Shown: positions 26,501 to 38,096 of the stretch, in pieces | How the letters are laid out: every line of letters starts with the position of its first letter | Position numbering within the stretch: the first letter of the stretch is position 1 | Assembly: GCA_013365325.1 (NCBI GenBank) | Contig: JABVXV010000124.1 | Coordinates: 99,057 to 163,056, forward strand | Direction: 5' to 3' | Length of the DNA stretch: 64,000 nucleotides | Source of the DNA: Dipetalonema caudispina | Taxonomy: Eukaryota; Nematoda; Chromadorea; Rhabditida; Onchocercidae | Made by a program: the position numbers and the translations under genes | The notes under the pieces: model-generated | The model's database searches: none | Told to the model about the DNA's origin: nothing | What the model saw: the letters and a program-made list of their open reading frames with translations, nothing else

Positions 26501-29500
26501 AATAGCATTCTATGCAGGTTAAAAATTATAATCGAAGTTTAAATTACTCAAAATTAAGTGACGCGCATGCATTCATACTTCCTTAAACTGCCAAGATAAC
26601 CACAATTAATGCTGCGTGCGTGCAAGTGTCGAAGTGTTTTCTCATATCTGTCAACTGCTACATTTCTACGACCAATTTTCCACCCTTTTTTGCTCTTCCC
26701 TTCCTTTAATATGTCAAAAAATTGTTGATGGTAATGATAAAAGTTATCATATCTGAAATACAGGGTTACGCGTTTACTGCCTCGCTTCTGTGTACTGTGA
26801 GCTCGACCAAAAACGTTGTGTTTTTTTTTTTTTTTTCTCCAAATAATCTCCTTTTTTTTGCGTGTCAATTTTTTTTGATTGTTCTGTTGCTTCTAAGCTC
26901 TCTATTTACATGTTGCTGCTACTATTTTTTGTTTTTTGTTTTTTTTTTTTTGAATAGAAAATTGATCATCATTATTGATTCATCCATTTTTTTTCCCCAT
27001 CATGAAGACGTGTAAATTTCACGTAAAATGGATGTGTTTTTTTTTTTTTTGAAGCAACATGCTTTTGATGATATCTTCAAAATAAACTGCTTGAAGCATG
27101 ATTCATTTCATTCATTCATTTAAGTCATCGAGCAGTAATAATAATATTAATAGTAGTAGTAATAATTTGAATTAAATTATCAGTTCCAGCAGCATGTTCT
27201 TGAATTCCCAATCCTTTGCAGTACTACTTATTATGGTACGAAATAAATTGTTTTAAGTTTGGGAAATATGGGATGGCATTAGTTGTGTTAATAGTATCGC
27301 AGTAAAAATTTTAACCTACTATTTGAACAGAGTTGAAAAATTGGTAGTGTAGTAATGATAAACCAATTGTAAGATATCCAAACCATCGGGCCTATCTAAT
27401 AAGATCGTCATTAAATGTTACAGTGTTGTATGCCCTAATAGGCGTTAGCTCCAACACGTTAGAATCTTTCTTGAGTTGGTTAAATTGCCCACTTTAAAAA
27501 GTAAGAGAAATTTTAAAGCAAAAAAAAAAAGTACAGCACCAATGAAATTTATTGTTGGTGTTGGAAATTAGGGTAAATGCTCGCGCTTATCTCATTGGTG
27601 CTACGTTTTCCTAACTCATCCCATATTGCTACTTTCAATAAAATTAAATCATGCAACGTCTCTGATCGATGTATCACATGTACAGGGAAATGTTGCAGCT
27701 AACGTTATGTATCTGAATCTTAAATGAAATACAACTGATCAGACAGACAGGTGCAAAGTTTCATTGCTCAGCACTTTTTCAATTACGATGGCATGCGAAA
27801 TATTTATCATGGTCATGCCAACCTTGCTGGTAGATCCGATATTAGAAATAACGAATATTGATTAGATTTATCAAAAAAGAAATCTCTAACTGCTATTTAT
27901 ACTCATTTTTTCCATTTTGGATGACTGAATTTTTCATCTTGACCTTTTACTTCTACTACTACTACTACTTATTTCTAGTGGGTAGTCATAAAAATTCTTT
28001 CTTCTCCTCCTTCTCTTCGTCAAGTTCACGTGTGGCCAGCGGCGTACGTGAAATATGCCTCATGTCATAAATTAAGGAATAAGAACACAATAGTAAGGAT
28101 AATAATTTTTAAGGAAATCAATTTAAAAAAAATGAACTGTGCACGCCAAACTGTTTTTGATGTGAAAATTCTTTTTTTTTGTGTGGTGGCTTCTTAAATA
28201 TGTGTGTGAGTATGCGTGCGTGGGTGTGCGTGAATGTGTACGTGTGTGTATGATTATTGCATGGCTTAATGCGGCTGTTCATCATCCATTGCGAATATTT
28301 CCCTTCCAGCAAGTTCAAGCCCAGCTGATGGCGCTTCAAAATCTTGCTGCTATGTCGCAAGCAGCTACGGCTGCTGCTACCACTACCACGTTACCACCAC
28401 AGTTGGCTCCAGCTACCGCAACATTACCATCATCATTAGCTGCAGCTGCTGCTGCCGCGGCAGCGGCGGCTGCAGCTGGATCGACCGGAGCTGCTACTAC
28501 CGGAACAACGCTACAGAATAGTCGAAAACGTGCCTTGGAGGAGGAACAAGCTGCTGCTGCTGCGGCTGCCGCTGCTGGGCCATCAACGTCGCAACAGTTC
28601 GATCAGAATTCCTTTCTCCTAGCTGCTGCTGCTGCGGTACCAATTTTCCGTTTGTTTCTTTCTTTCACACACACACACACGCATCCTTTTTTCAGAGTGT
28701 CGCCCCAAAAAAAGTCATACCTCTTCAACGGTTTCCCGGTACCAATGGTACCAATTTTCCATTAAAATGCATTGGTACCTTCTTTTTAGTTTTCTATTTC
28801 TTTTTTTTTTTTTTTTTTGTTTTTACGCCTTAATTTTGTTTGTTTTCTTTAGATTTAACTTAAATTTCATTTCATTCAAATTCATTTGATGTTTTCTACC
28901 GTTAATTCTAGAGTTCCTTCCTTGTTTTTTCTCGCGTTCTCACACGATACTTTGTTACATGTTGTGTGCCTTAAAGCATGAAAAGCTACCAAGGAAGAGA
29001 ACTTTATGTTCCGCCACCATCAAACTGCTTCGTTTTTTCAAGCTAACTTTTCGTTCTTTTTTTTTCTTAATTTTTCAATTATTATTGGAAGCCATTTCAT
29101 TTCCCAGCGCATTACTAACCTTAGTATGAAAAATGCATGTGTGGTTACAGGCAGGTGCTGTCCCATGTAAACGTCCAGCTGCTGAGAAAGGTGGTGTACC
29201 AGTGTATGCAAATGGTGCTACAGCCCAACTTGCTGCTGCGGCTCAGGTGCCACAAGCTACCTTCAATCCATATTTGATTCCCGGTATCGGCTACATGCCA
29301 ACTGTGTCATGTAAGTGTACTCTTTTTTTTAGTCCCAGCACTTCAAATTTTCCGAAATCTGATCACCCTGGTGATCAGAACTGTGCAGTTCTGGTGATGG
29401 TGTGATCGCACACGGGAACGATTGCTCTTTGCGTATTGCCGACCATTAATTTTTTCCGTTCAATTTTAACATTAGTTTTACCGTTGATGTTCCGAATGAC

Positions 29501-31060
29501 TTAACGACATTTGGTCAACAGAAATGGTATGTCCCACCACTTTTCGATGCTAGTGTTCAAATCGAATTTGATCACGACAAGCTCTTATGTATATCATGGG
29601 AAAAGTGTTATTCCCATTGAGCGGCAACACTTCTTTCATGATTCCCTGATTTTTTGTTTCACTGTCGCAAATGGGATGAAAAGCTTGTGCTTCATTCGAA
29701 ATTCAACACCTATTCTTTGGATGCACTGTACTGCACAAAATGGTTTGTCGCTGCTTCACTTTTCCCCCAACTTGTTGCATTGCTAAAGGGGAAAGAAAAT
29801 AGCTGCCAGTCATTAAAATAGTCCGATGATAAACTTTGCCTTTCCTAACAATCATTTCATCCATACTTTTTCCTATGCAACAAAAATATTACTCATTTCA
29901 TTGTTTTGCCTTCAAAAATTTCATCTTTCTTTGAAAGATGGAGACACAGATCTATTATGATTTTATTATACTCTAAGGCTTATCACGGAATGTGATATAT
30001 AATAATCCAGAATACCTAGTATTATAAATGGAAAATACCTTTGTGTGGCTAGAAAAGAAATTAATTCTTTGTTATTCAATTATTTATGTCTACTTATTCA
30101 TCTATTCATTAGTTAATCGTTTTAGTTGAATCAGTCAATGAAAATAATATGTGGTTTGATATGCCAAGCATTTGAGAAATTTTTTTTTACAACCACAATA
30201 AGGAGAGTAAGAGGATAATTAGGAAAACAGCAATTAAAAAAGTTGTTAATTATGACAGGAACTCCTTGTAGTGAGGATGATTGTATTTTTTTTTAGGATA
30301 AAAAAATTGGTATCAAAGTCGATCATTTCCCTTCAAAATTAAAAAAAAAAAAAAAGAAAGAGAAGAAAATTTGCGCATGCTGCTATCGCTGCTTCAAGCC
30401 AAAATGCTAATATTTTGCTTTACTTTTCAGTTAGTGGCCAGATTCCTCCACGTTTCTAATGGTACCACAAAAAAGTTATACTATCCAATACTACCACCCA
30501 AAAACCACCCTATTACTATTGCTATTACTATTGTACTGTTATTATAATCATTATTCCTACTATTATTATTACTGTCACAGAAATCAACAACAGCAACAAC
30601 AACAGCAACAACAACAACAACAAAATCAACAACAATCTCTTTCATGTCATACACTTATCTCTCGTTACGCGCGCGGTTTGTGCTGCATTCTGTGATCCTT
30701 TTTGATGACGGTGATGTTCAAACGTATTTAGTGTTGTTTTTCCTCTCATTTTTTTTATTTTGGCTTTTTTAAAAAAAATTCTTTTTCCTGGATGATTTTT
30801 TTTCCAATAGTCATTTTTCACTGTTTCGATGTTTTTATTGTGTGTGTGTGTAGTTAAGAAGAATTTTTTCTTCACCTTAACAAGCATAGTGGCAGGCGGC
30901 TTTTTTTCGCTCCCACTTCACATTCCAATTTTTCTGCCATGAATGAAAGGAATTTTTCAGGAATTTGAAATTAATTTTGAGAAGTTCATTTCATACGTTA
31001 GTAATATCAGCACAGCAACAGCAGCAGCTCGCCCAAAGTCGTTCCTCATTTTGGGAGTAG
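23532..31060 (+). CDS. mbl-1: Muscleblind, CCCH zinc-finger splicing regulator
   Basis: Coding exons 23532-23651, 24272-24394, 25667-26065, 28310-28636 and 29151-29310 are shared. The last exon is either 30431-30459 (385 aa total) or 31011-31060 (392 aa). Muscleblind proteins bind YGCY-containing RNA and control alternative splicing and RNA localisation. The N-terminus MYDENSN and [20 protein letters not shown] are family signatures. Two CX7CX6CX3H fingers are visible, the first in exon 2 and the second across exons 2-3 ([20 protein letters not shown]). Nematode homologues have one such pair where vertebrates have two. Exon 4 has KRALEEE, exon 5 CKRPAAEK and a hydrophobic [15 protein letters not shown] block. 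Polyalanine runs of 9, 13 and 9 use mixed Ala codons. The ATG lies 12 nt after a TTTGTAG acceptor. The exon 4 donor (GTACCA) is weak. Confidence 0.93.
28636..28779 (+). promoter_or_regulatory. Cluster of four GGTACC motifs at the muscleblind exon 4 donor
   Basis: The exon 4 donor lies in GGTACCAATTTTCC (28636-28649). The same 14-mer recurs at 28747-28760, and GGTACC also occurs at 28738-28743 and 28774-28779. The frame stays open past the first donor to a stop near 28763, so a read-through (retained-intron) end or alternative donors are possible. A short (CA)n lies between. Confidence 0.55.
29361..29392 (+). repeat. Two adjacent perfect palindromes in the muscleblind intron
   Basis: GATCACCCTGGTGATC (29361-29376) is immediately followed by AGAACTGTGCAGTTCT (29377-29392). 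Each has perfect 7-bp arms around a 2-nt centre. They lie 50 nt past the exon 5 donor, in the intron before the two alternative last exons, so they could form paired RNA stem-loops or be a dimer binding site. Function is inference. Confidence 0.75.
30431..30459 (+). other. mbl-1: Muscleblind candidate last exon A
   Basis: A TACTTTTCAG acceptor (ends 30430) is followed by 29 nt that complete the phase-1 codon left by exon 5. The joined sequence reads [16 protein letters not shown], with TAA at 30457-30459. A poly-CAA/CAG tract follows in what would be its 3' UTR. Confidence 0.55.
30581..30636. repeat. CAA/CAG repeat
   Basis: A run of CAACAG/CAA triplets. It would encode polyglutamine in one frame, but splicing to it from exon 5 creates an immediate TAA, so it is probably 3' UTR or intron of muscleblind. 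Confidence 0.85.
31011..31060 (+). other. mbl-1: Muscleblind candidate last exon B
   Basis: A TAATATCAG acceptor (ends 31010) is followed by 50 nt that also fit the phase-1 end of exon 5. The joined sequence reads [23 protein letters not shown], with TAG at 31058-31060. It is in frame and Q-rich, as expected for muscleblind C-termini, so it is either an alternative to, or the true partner in place of, exon A. Confidence 0.5.
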
Positions 31061-34000
31061 TGCTTGAAAATCAAAAGTACCTCAAAAAGGTAAAGTAATA
31101 ATCGAATACATTTGGCCGTAAAACATGATTTTGTTTAATCCATCACTCCTACTCCGCTCTTTCCATATGCTTTGTCGCTTCGGGCAATGTGCTTTAACCA
31201 TAAAATGAGGGTGGACTTTTGTGCCATTTTTAATTAACAATTTTTTGAAAATATAACTAACGCTAAGTTCAGTCAGCAGTAGTAGCGATTTTGCATTGTT
31301 TTTTCGGTGCTTTGATCTTTCTTTTTTTGCCAGTTTCCTTTTTCAGAAATTCCCTACTGCCGCTTTCGACAGTTTTTTGATCTTTTTGCATAACAGTTTT
31401 AACTGCTGAATATTGTAGAAATTGCTCTAAAATTTTATATCCCAGTAAAATGCATAAATAGTTGGAATGCTTATTGCATTTGCAGCCGTAGATTTTTTTT
31501 TTGGATTCATTTGAAAATTTCTGACTGTTTAGAAATAACTTATAATTGGTAGATATATACTGGTTTAGAATAGTGCTAGTGGTTAGGTTAATTGTCAAAT
31601 TATATGAGTAGGTTAAGTAAAATATGCGGCATAAAGATTTAGAGCTTAGGAGTGGTTTAAAGCACATTATTACCAGGAAAGGAAGAGTGCTGCTGAAAAT
31701 TTAAAGCACATTATAACCGAAAAATGTTCTGTTTCCCCCCAGAGAGAGATCTCTGCCAGGAATCTAAAAAAAAATATACCGTCTAAAGCTTGCTTGCTGT
31801 TTTTATACGAAAAAATTTTGATATTTTGTTATTTTGTCAAGGTATGTTGGAAATTTGATTTCAAAGAAAAAAAAGATGTGAGAAACAATTCACTCAAGTT
31901 TTTTTGTCTACACTGTACTAGCATGTTATTTGGGAGCAATTTCAGCTCTAAAATTTGATCTGAGAATGATAATGTAAATATTTTGGCTATGGGTATACAA
32001 AATCTATCTATCAGGAAATATCAGGGTTCAAATCACATGCCTGTATGATGTGATAGTGATATTAACAGCTTGTATCATCGGATAGCGGTACTAAACGTCA
32101 AAGTAGTTGTAGTTTTCAGCTATGATATCAGTTCGCTGAATAGCTGGCTAATCTGCTTCGGAAATTTTGCCAGTAATGCTGCTTGCCGTGCTTTAGCCTT
32201 TTGGTCTAAATTGTGATTACCAGGTCGTGGCCTCCATCAAAAGATGGAATAATACATGATGGTAATAAAACGGGAAAAAAACGCAAAACATCTCTTCACC
32301 ATAAGTAGATACAATGATAAGTTTGGTAGTGCATGCAATAGAATTTAAGAAAAAAATCCTTTCGGGATCAGGTTGAGATGAATGAGAAAAGTATTTCCAA
32401 TTACCAACCGTTCTTTACTGCTTTTTTTTTTTTTCCTTAGAAAATGATTCTTTGACACGGAAATCATTCCTAAATGCATTTTTTGTGCTGATCTTTTTTG
32501 ATATTGCTACAGGTTTCTTTATTAGATATATAGTTTAGTTTTATTTGGCTAGTTATGAAGCAGTGAATTACTTTTTCCGTTTTTTGGCTTTGTTTTCGCA
32601 ATCTGTTCAGCTTTAACTATTTTTATGAGACTTAATATAAAAAACAGCAATTCCAGGCAGGGATTCAATCCATTTGACCTGTTTTTTTTTTTTTCATATC
32701 TATAGTTGCTTTGAAATATATCTATTGCTCAATACAATATGCATAACATGTAGTTTTTCTATGCTGGACCGATTGGTATGTTGGAAGTTTCGAATTGAGA
32801 AATGCCAAGGATCATGGAGGAGTAAAGATTTCAGGGTAATTGCTATAAAAGTTCGGTTTTCAGACCCTACCTATGGTGGCGACCATTAAAGCGATTTTTG
32901 GTACCAGAGGAAATCCGATCAATTGGAGAGAATAAGTTTGTTGAAGGCTTTCGTTTGGTATGCATTTGTGCTGAAATGATGCTCCTTAGTCTTAATTTAT
33001 ATCGTACAATTAATTCTTGAACACTGCTGATTCTGAATAGGTGTTCAAAGTTCGCAAGATCTGTTGTTACATTAAAATAGAATTTTGCGCTAGGCTTGAT
33101 TATCTGTCTACGGATTGATTAGCATTAGCTTACCAAACAGTGGTAATTCCGCAACCTGAAATTATGAAACATCTGTCATGTGTTTCCGGAAATGCCAATT
33201 GAGTGAATTTCTTGTACACAGTGCGGTATTTCAAAGAACATTACCATTCTTACCTGAAATCTTTTTGTTAAGTTCGGTTGTGCGAGCTTTTCTATTAGTA
33301 ATTGTACAAGAGTAATGAATAACTCTTGTTGGACATGCTGATACTGTCCATGGAAGTTTTCACTCGCCTTTCCTCTAAAAAAAGCTGATTTTTATTGAAT
33401 TTTAATCAAAATGGCAAAGTAAAAACATTATAGATTTCTGGATTTCATTTGTCGAATTGTTTTGTCGTGAGCTTTTTTCGCCTCCGATCAAGTTTTAGGT
33501 ACTGCTAATCTACTTCCGGAAACTTCTAATATTGAATCGATCGACTTCGTTCTTTCCCTTTCCATCTCCTTTTCTACTTCCTGTTCCTGTTATTCCTTGA
33601 AAGACATGCTGCGGTTGCATGATTTGTTTAAAGACGATTAAATCGATGGAAATAAATTAGACGTTGAATTTGGTAATTAACCTTTTCTTTTCAGAAGCTA
33701 TTTTAGGATGTCTCGAGGTTTTCCTTCGGGAAATGTTGTCCTTTCAATCGTCCCTTGGACATTGTTGTAAGGGAGAGCAATTTATCAATCTTCAGCAGAA
33801 ATTCCGACAAAAGGAATGAATGCAAAAACAAAATAGATTGAGAAGAAAGGGGACCCGAAATTTTTTTGTTGAAGCAATTGTGGTAGGCTTAGAAATCGGG
33901 CTCTGTCAATCCATAAAAAGGGAATTTTGGAGTTGTTTCTTCATTTTATATTTCAATATAGATCCCTACAACTAATGCAAAATACTCTTAAGGGAGGAAT

Positions 34001-35996
34001 TGAAGAGATGGGAGATTTTCTTTTTGCTTCTGATTTTCTCGAAGTTTTGAATGGATTTGGAGGGGTCCTGGGACATAGAAGGTTTGGAAGAAGAAGCCTT
34101 ATTAGCATGGACCGAAAAATTTGTAACTTTGCTGTCTTGTTTGAGAATCTCAATGTCACATTCCGGTGTATCCGGGATTAAAAATAATCATTATTCATTT
34201 TACAGAAAGAAATGACATTGTGCTGATAGTGCGGTTTGACGTGCAGGTCACCTTCAGCATTGAGAAAAGATGGAAAAGAGGGATAACACAAGACTGATCT
34301 GACACTATTGATGACTTATGGAGTGTTGTGATCGAAAGAAGAAAGCAATCATGTTGTCTCTGGTGACAGTTGAGCTGAAAAAATCAAGAAGGAAACCGTT
34401 GAGCACCAATCGAAAAAGTGAAACAATCATACCTCATAGACTCATTCATTGTTTTTTAAACTATTGTATGCCAAATTTCATCTCCCATATTTTCATTCCA
34501 TTCCTTGTCGTAATGGTAGAATAAAACCAATCATGATATCTAATATTGCAACAAACAGAAGAGGATTGAATCAATTATAACATTCTGTCTAAAAAGCGAA
34601 GTCATAAAATTCATATAGAATCGGTGTTTCTCCGTTCTAAATGTATAACTGGAAATCTAGCATAAGTGGCTATGATTATGATTATTAGCGAGAAATGATA
34701 GTGCAAAAGCTATTTGCTTATCCTTGAGATTTTCACTTATTGTTCCTCTTTTTGCAATCGTCAGATCTGAGAAAAACGACAGAAGCTTGATTCCCCTGTC
34801 ATCTTTCGTTATCTTCATAGTTACGTACTTACACACAAAACTTCGCAAGTAATTCTCCCACTATTTTGGATTATTCATTTAAAAAAAGACGAATAAAAAG
34901 AGATGATTTTCACTCATCCTCAGCTTCTAATGTTAATGTCAGTCAGTCGTTTATCCTATTTCATCCCTCTACTGGTCATTTCTTGACCGATGAGTGCTGT
35001 TTGCGCCCAATTGTAACGCAGAACTTTACAACTGGACTGCAAGATTCATGCCGATTAGTTCTCTGTTATCTTTTAAAAATCTAGTTGGAAAAAAGATTAC
35101 ATGACGAGAATTTTACTATAATCATCCTTCTTAAGTCTTTTGTAAGCTTCTAGAGATAAAAATGACTGACTGCTAATCACAATACGAAATTATTCTTCTC
35201 GACAATGTGCAGTGCCGCACTAAATTTGTGCTTTCCAAACGAATATTTCAATTTCTGTACGTAGATTCTTGTGGTCTCGTAAACAGTTTGAAATCAAGAC
35301 TGTCACAAGATGAAAATATGATGTTACCATGTCCTACATAATCGGAAAATTTGTTTCATTCCTGTATTCATTTATACTGTATTGTCTAATATACAAATAA
35401 AACCTATTGAATTTCATTCTCCCATACATTCATCTATTACAAGGCACAAAGTTGATCAATGCCTTAACATGCACGAAAGTAGCAATCAGCTTTCACTAAA
35501 TGTTGAATCAAAGTATCATTTCAAACAAAAAATCTCGGGACCTTTCTAGAAAACGACTAAACGATGGAAAAATGCACGATGACATAAATCATTGAAAAAA
35601 TATGAGAGAACGAGCAATAACATATGTCATACGATCACTGAACGAACAAAGTTACACCAGCAGAAAATCGATGTTTGCAAAGCGAGATTATAAAGAAAAC
35701 ATTGAAATATCAATCATTAGAAAATCTTTTGACACATTTTTAAACACCAACAGTTTGGAGCTACGAAATTCCCCATAATTTAGTACTTCAATTTCTAGAC
35801 ACTTTATTTAAATTGATAAGACTTCTTAACGTTTCATCTATCACGTGTGGCCAAATTTCCAATATACATATTGAAAAATCAACTAGTTACAATTAGTAAA
35901 ACTCTCCATTATTCAATATTTCCACTATTAGACTTAATTTAAATTCCTGAATTACTTTGATTTCCTAAAATGTGATCAATTTAATGCGATCTACGT
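31061..35996. other. Region between muscleblind and the TMEM126-like gene
   Basis: This may contain a long muscleblind 3' UTR; an AATAAA lies near 35395, with others possible. Open frames at 33927-34181, 34318-34524, 34866-35084 (+) and 34848-34657 (-) have no matched splice sites or family motifs. No gene is called. Confidence 0.4.
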
Positions 35997-36039
35997 TTAA
36001 CGTGCATGACCTCCACCAATTGATGGATAGCTGCGAGTC
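35997..36039 (-). other. TMEM126-like gene, last exon option 2
   Basis: A CATTTCAG acceptor is followed by a 43-nt exon, also in phase with the same donor, reading R-TRSYPSIGGGHAR-stop. The option 1 exon has its own stop and no donor, so the two exons would be mutually exclusive 3' ends. Confidence 0.55.
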
Positions 36040-38096
36040 CTGAAATGGAATTTCGTAAACAACTTACAAGCAAAAATTTCACAAAAGCTGTTCATTTACA
36101 AAACAGACAGGATAAATGTAAATTAAGTACTGAATTTCATTGCAAAGTTTGCAGGTAAAATATTTGAACATCTTTTACCTGAATTGATAGTATAACATAC
36201 GAGGAAACATCAAAAGGAAAATTCCAAAATGTATTTACTTGAATAAATATATATTCATCGAATATTAATATTCATCCACTTCCGCAACAAATCCTGGTTC
36301 CACAGAAAGTGTATCCATAATCCTGAAATTATTTGAATTCTTGATCTTAAATACATTAGCAATAAAAGATTTTTCTAATGTCATAAGTTACCAAAAATTT
36401 TGCTGCATCTCATCATTTCAGATCCAAATGTGGATGAAAAACTTTGAACATCACTAGTAAAAATATAACCTCTGTCTGCCCCAGAGGCGAATATACATGG
36501 AAGCACCAGAAACAGCACTCAATCCAAAGGCCGTTCGTAACAAAATTCCTCGACAGGCATTAACACCAACTTTCCACCGAAACAAATAATTGAGCCAATT
36601 CTTAGTTTTTCTTAGTTTCGGTATTGCATTATCATCACCTTGAAGTATAGCCTAAAATATAATAACAATACTTTGAAAATTTTGTTAATAAATATAGAAT
36701 ATGTAGTAGGAACAATTTCAAAAATAATCGAAAGAGGTATAGAAATACTTACTGCAGCTGCTGTCAAATAAGGTGTGGAAAGCATTGGAAAACACAATCC
36801 ACCTAACAATGCAGTCACTATGCTGCCCATAACTAGACATGTATTGCAAAGATCGCCATGACTAAAATTTAAATTCACTAAAATTTTGGAAAAAATAAGA
36901 ATGAATTGATAAAACATGTGTTCTTCTGTATTCATGGTTGCTTTCATTGTCAAACAAACATAATTCATTCAAAATTCTTCTCTGTAGCACAGTCCTACCA
37001 GTTTATACTGCTTTTTGCTTACAAATTTTTAAAGAAACAATATTCACATACAAGATTTATTTAAGTTCAAATTTCACCTGAATAAATATCTAGCAACAGT
37101 ATTTTCATTGATGCCAAAATAAACAAGGGCAGAACTGTAGAGAGCAATCAACCAAGTTAATTTTGGACACTTCCGTAAACTTTCACCGTACGAATAATTT
37201 GCATTTCCAAGGAAAGTATGAGAATTGACACGAATCCCTAAAATGTATATTCATACTAATCTGTCAGCAAATTACTTGGTTCATTTAGCATGCAAAACTG
37301 TCATAAAGGGCTCAAATAAACATGAATATGACACTAATTGCAGAGGGCTGATTCGAGAACTACGCTAGCGAGCGAATTAAAATAGTTAGAGAGCTGGAGC
37401 AATAAGTCTTTTAGAATTGACGATCTTCGGAATCGTCTTATATAATTCACTACATTGTGATAATCCCAAAATAGTGAAAAAAGTTTTATCTACAGAAAGA
37501 AATGCGCTAGAATACTAAAGAAGTAATCAGCAAAGTTGTATAAGACATGTTGCATAATTATCTGCCATACTTAAAGTATTGTTTATATTTCATATAATAC
37601 TTTTAAATCAAACATTTACCGATTACAATACCAGCAGTACCGCAAGCTATAAATGTGGCATGTGCTGGCCAAAACACTGCCTTTCTTTCCATTTTAATCG
37701 GCCATGCTTTGAAAATTTTTCGTAAATAGTTTGCATCACCCGAAAATGATGAAATTACAGGCGAAGCAAGGAATATCGGCGTTGTACTGAAAACAATCTA
37801 TCAAAAATATGGATAAATGAACTAGTTATATATTCAGTTTCTTTTCATATAAAATCCATGAAATCATTCCTTTCACTGCTGTTTACAAGCTATAATCTAT
37901 TCTTAGGAAGAAAGAAAAGAAATGCCATATTAGTATCAAAGACATGACATGATCAACTACAAAAAGCATTCATATCTCCTAATATATAAAGAAAGAATAA
38001 TAGATGTATTACTTACGTGACATTAAATCCCGTCGATGATCCTTTACCATTCAACAAAGATTGCTTCCATAAATCCACCGGATTTGACGTACTCAT
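35997..38096 (-). CDS. Multi-pass protein resembling TMEM126 (complex I assembly)
   Basis: Minus-strand exons 38096-38017, 37786-37620, 37237-37078, 36861-36753 and 36651-36470 are shared. They then join 36322-36265 (251 aa) or 36039-35997 (246 aa). All junctions keep frame with good donors (GTAAGT, GTAAAT, GTGAAA). The protein starts MSTSNPVDLWKQSLLNGKGS and has several hydrophobic stretches. The strongest clue is SHGDLCNTC followed by GGLCFPML in exon 4, matching the GDLxCxTC...GGLxP pattern I know from TMEM126A, a mitochondrial inner-membrane protein involved in complex I assembly. Human TMEM126A is about 195 aa, so this one is longer at both ends. The family call is moderate; the gene model itself is firm. 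It is divergent from the membrane-protein gene at 39.5 kb. Confidence 0.6.
36265..36322 (-). other. TMEM126-like gene, last exon option 1
   Basis: An AATTTCAG acceptor on the minus strand is followed by a 58-nt exon that completes the AG- codon of exon 5 and reads R-IMDTLSVEPGFVAEVDEY-stop. It has coding-like acidic composition. Confidence 0.6.

Noticed and set aside
27976..28042. Possible extra muscleblind exon between TTTCTAG and GTACGT
   Set aside because: Its length would break the phase between exons 3 and 4, and the translation is low-complexity Ser; at most a minor cryptic exon.
29476..29505. Third possible last exon of muscleblind after ACATTAG ([13 protein letters not shown])
   Set aside because: In phase, but the acceptor is weaker and the tail does not resemble muscleblind C-termini; the exons at 30431 and 31011 are better.
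30459..30695. Polyglutamine open frame in the CAA/CAG repeat
   Set aside because: Splicing exon 5 to the acceptor before it produces an immediate TAA, so the tract is most likely 3' UTR or intron.
33927..34181. Plus-strand 84-codon frame after muscleblind
   Set aside because: Its translation shows no family motif, and no splice or poly(A) context makes a gene likely.
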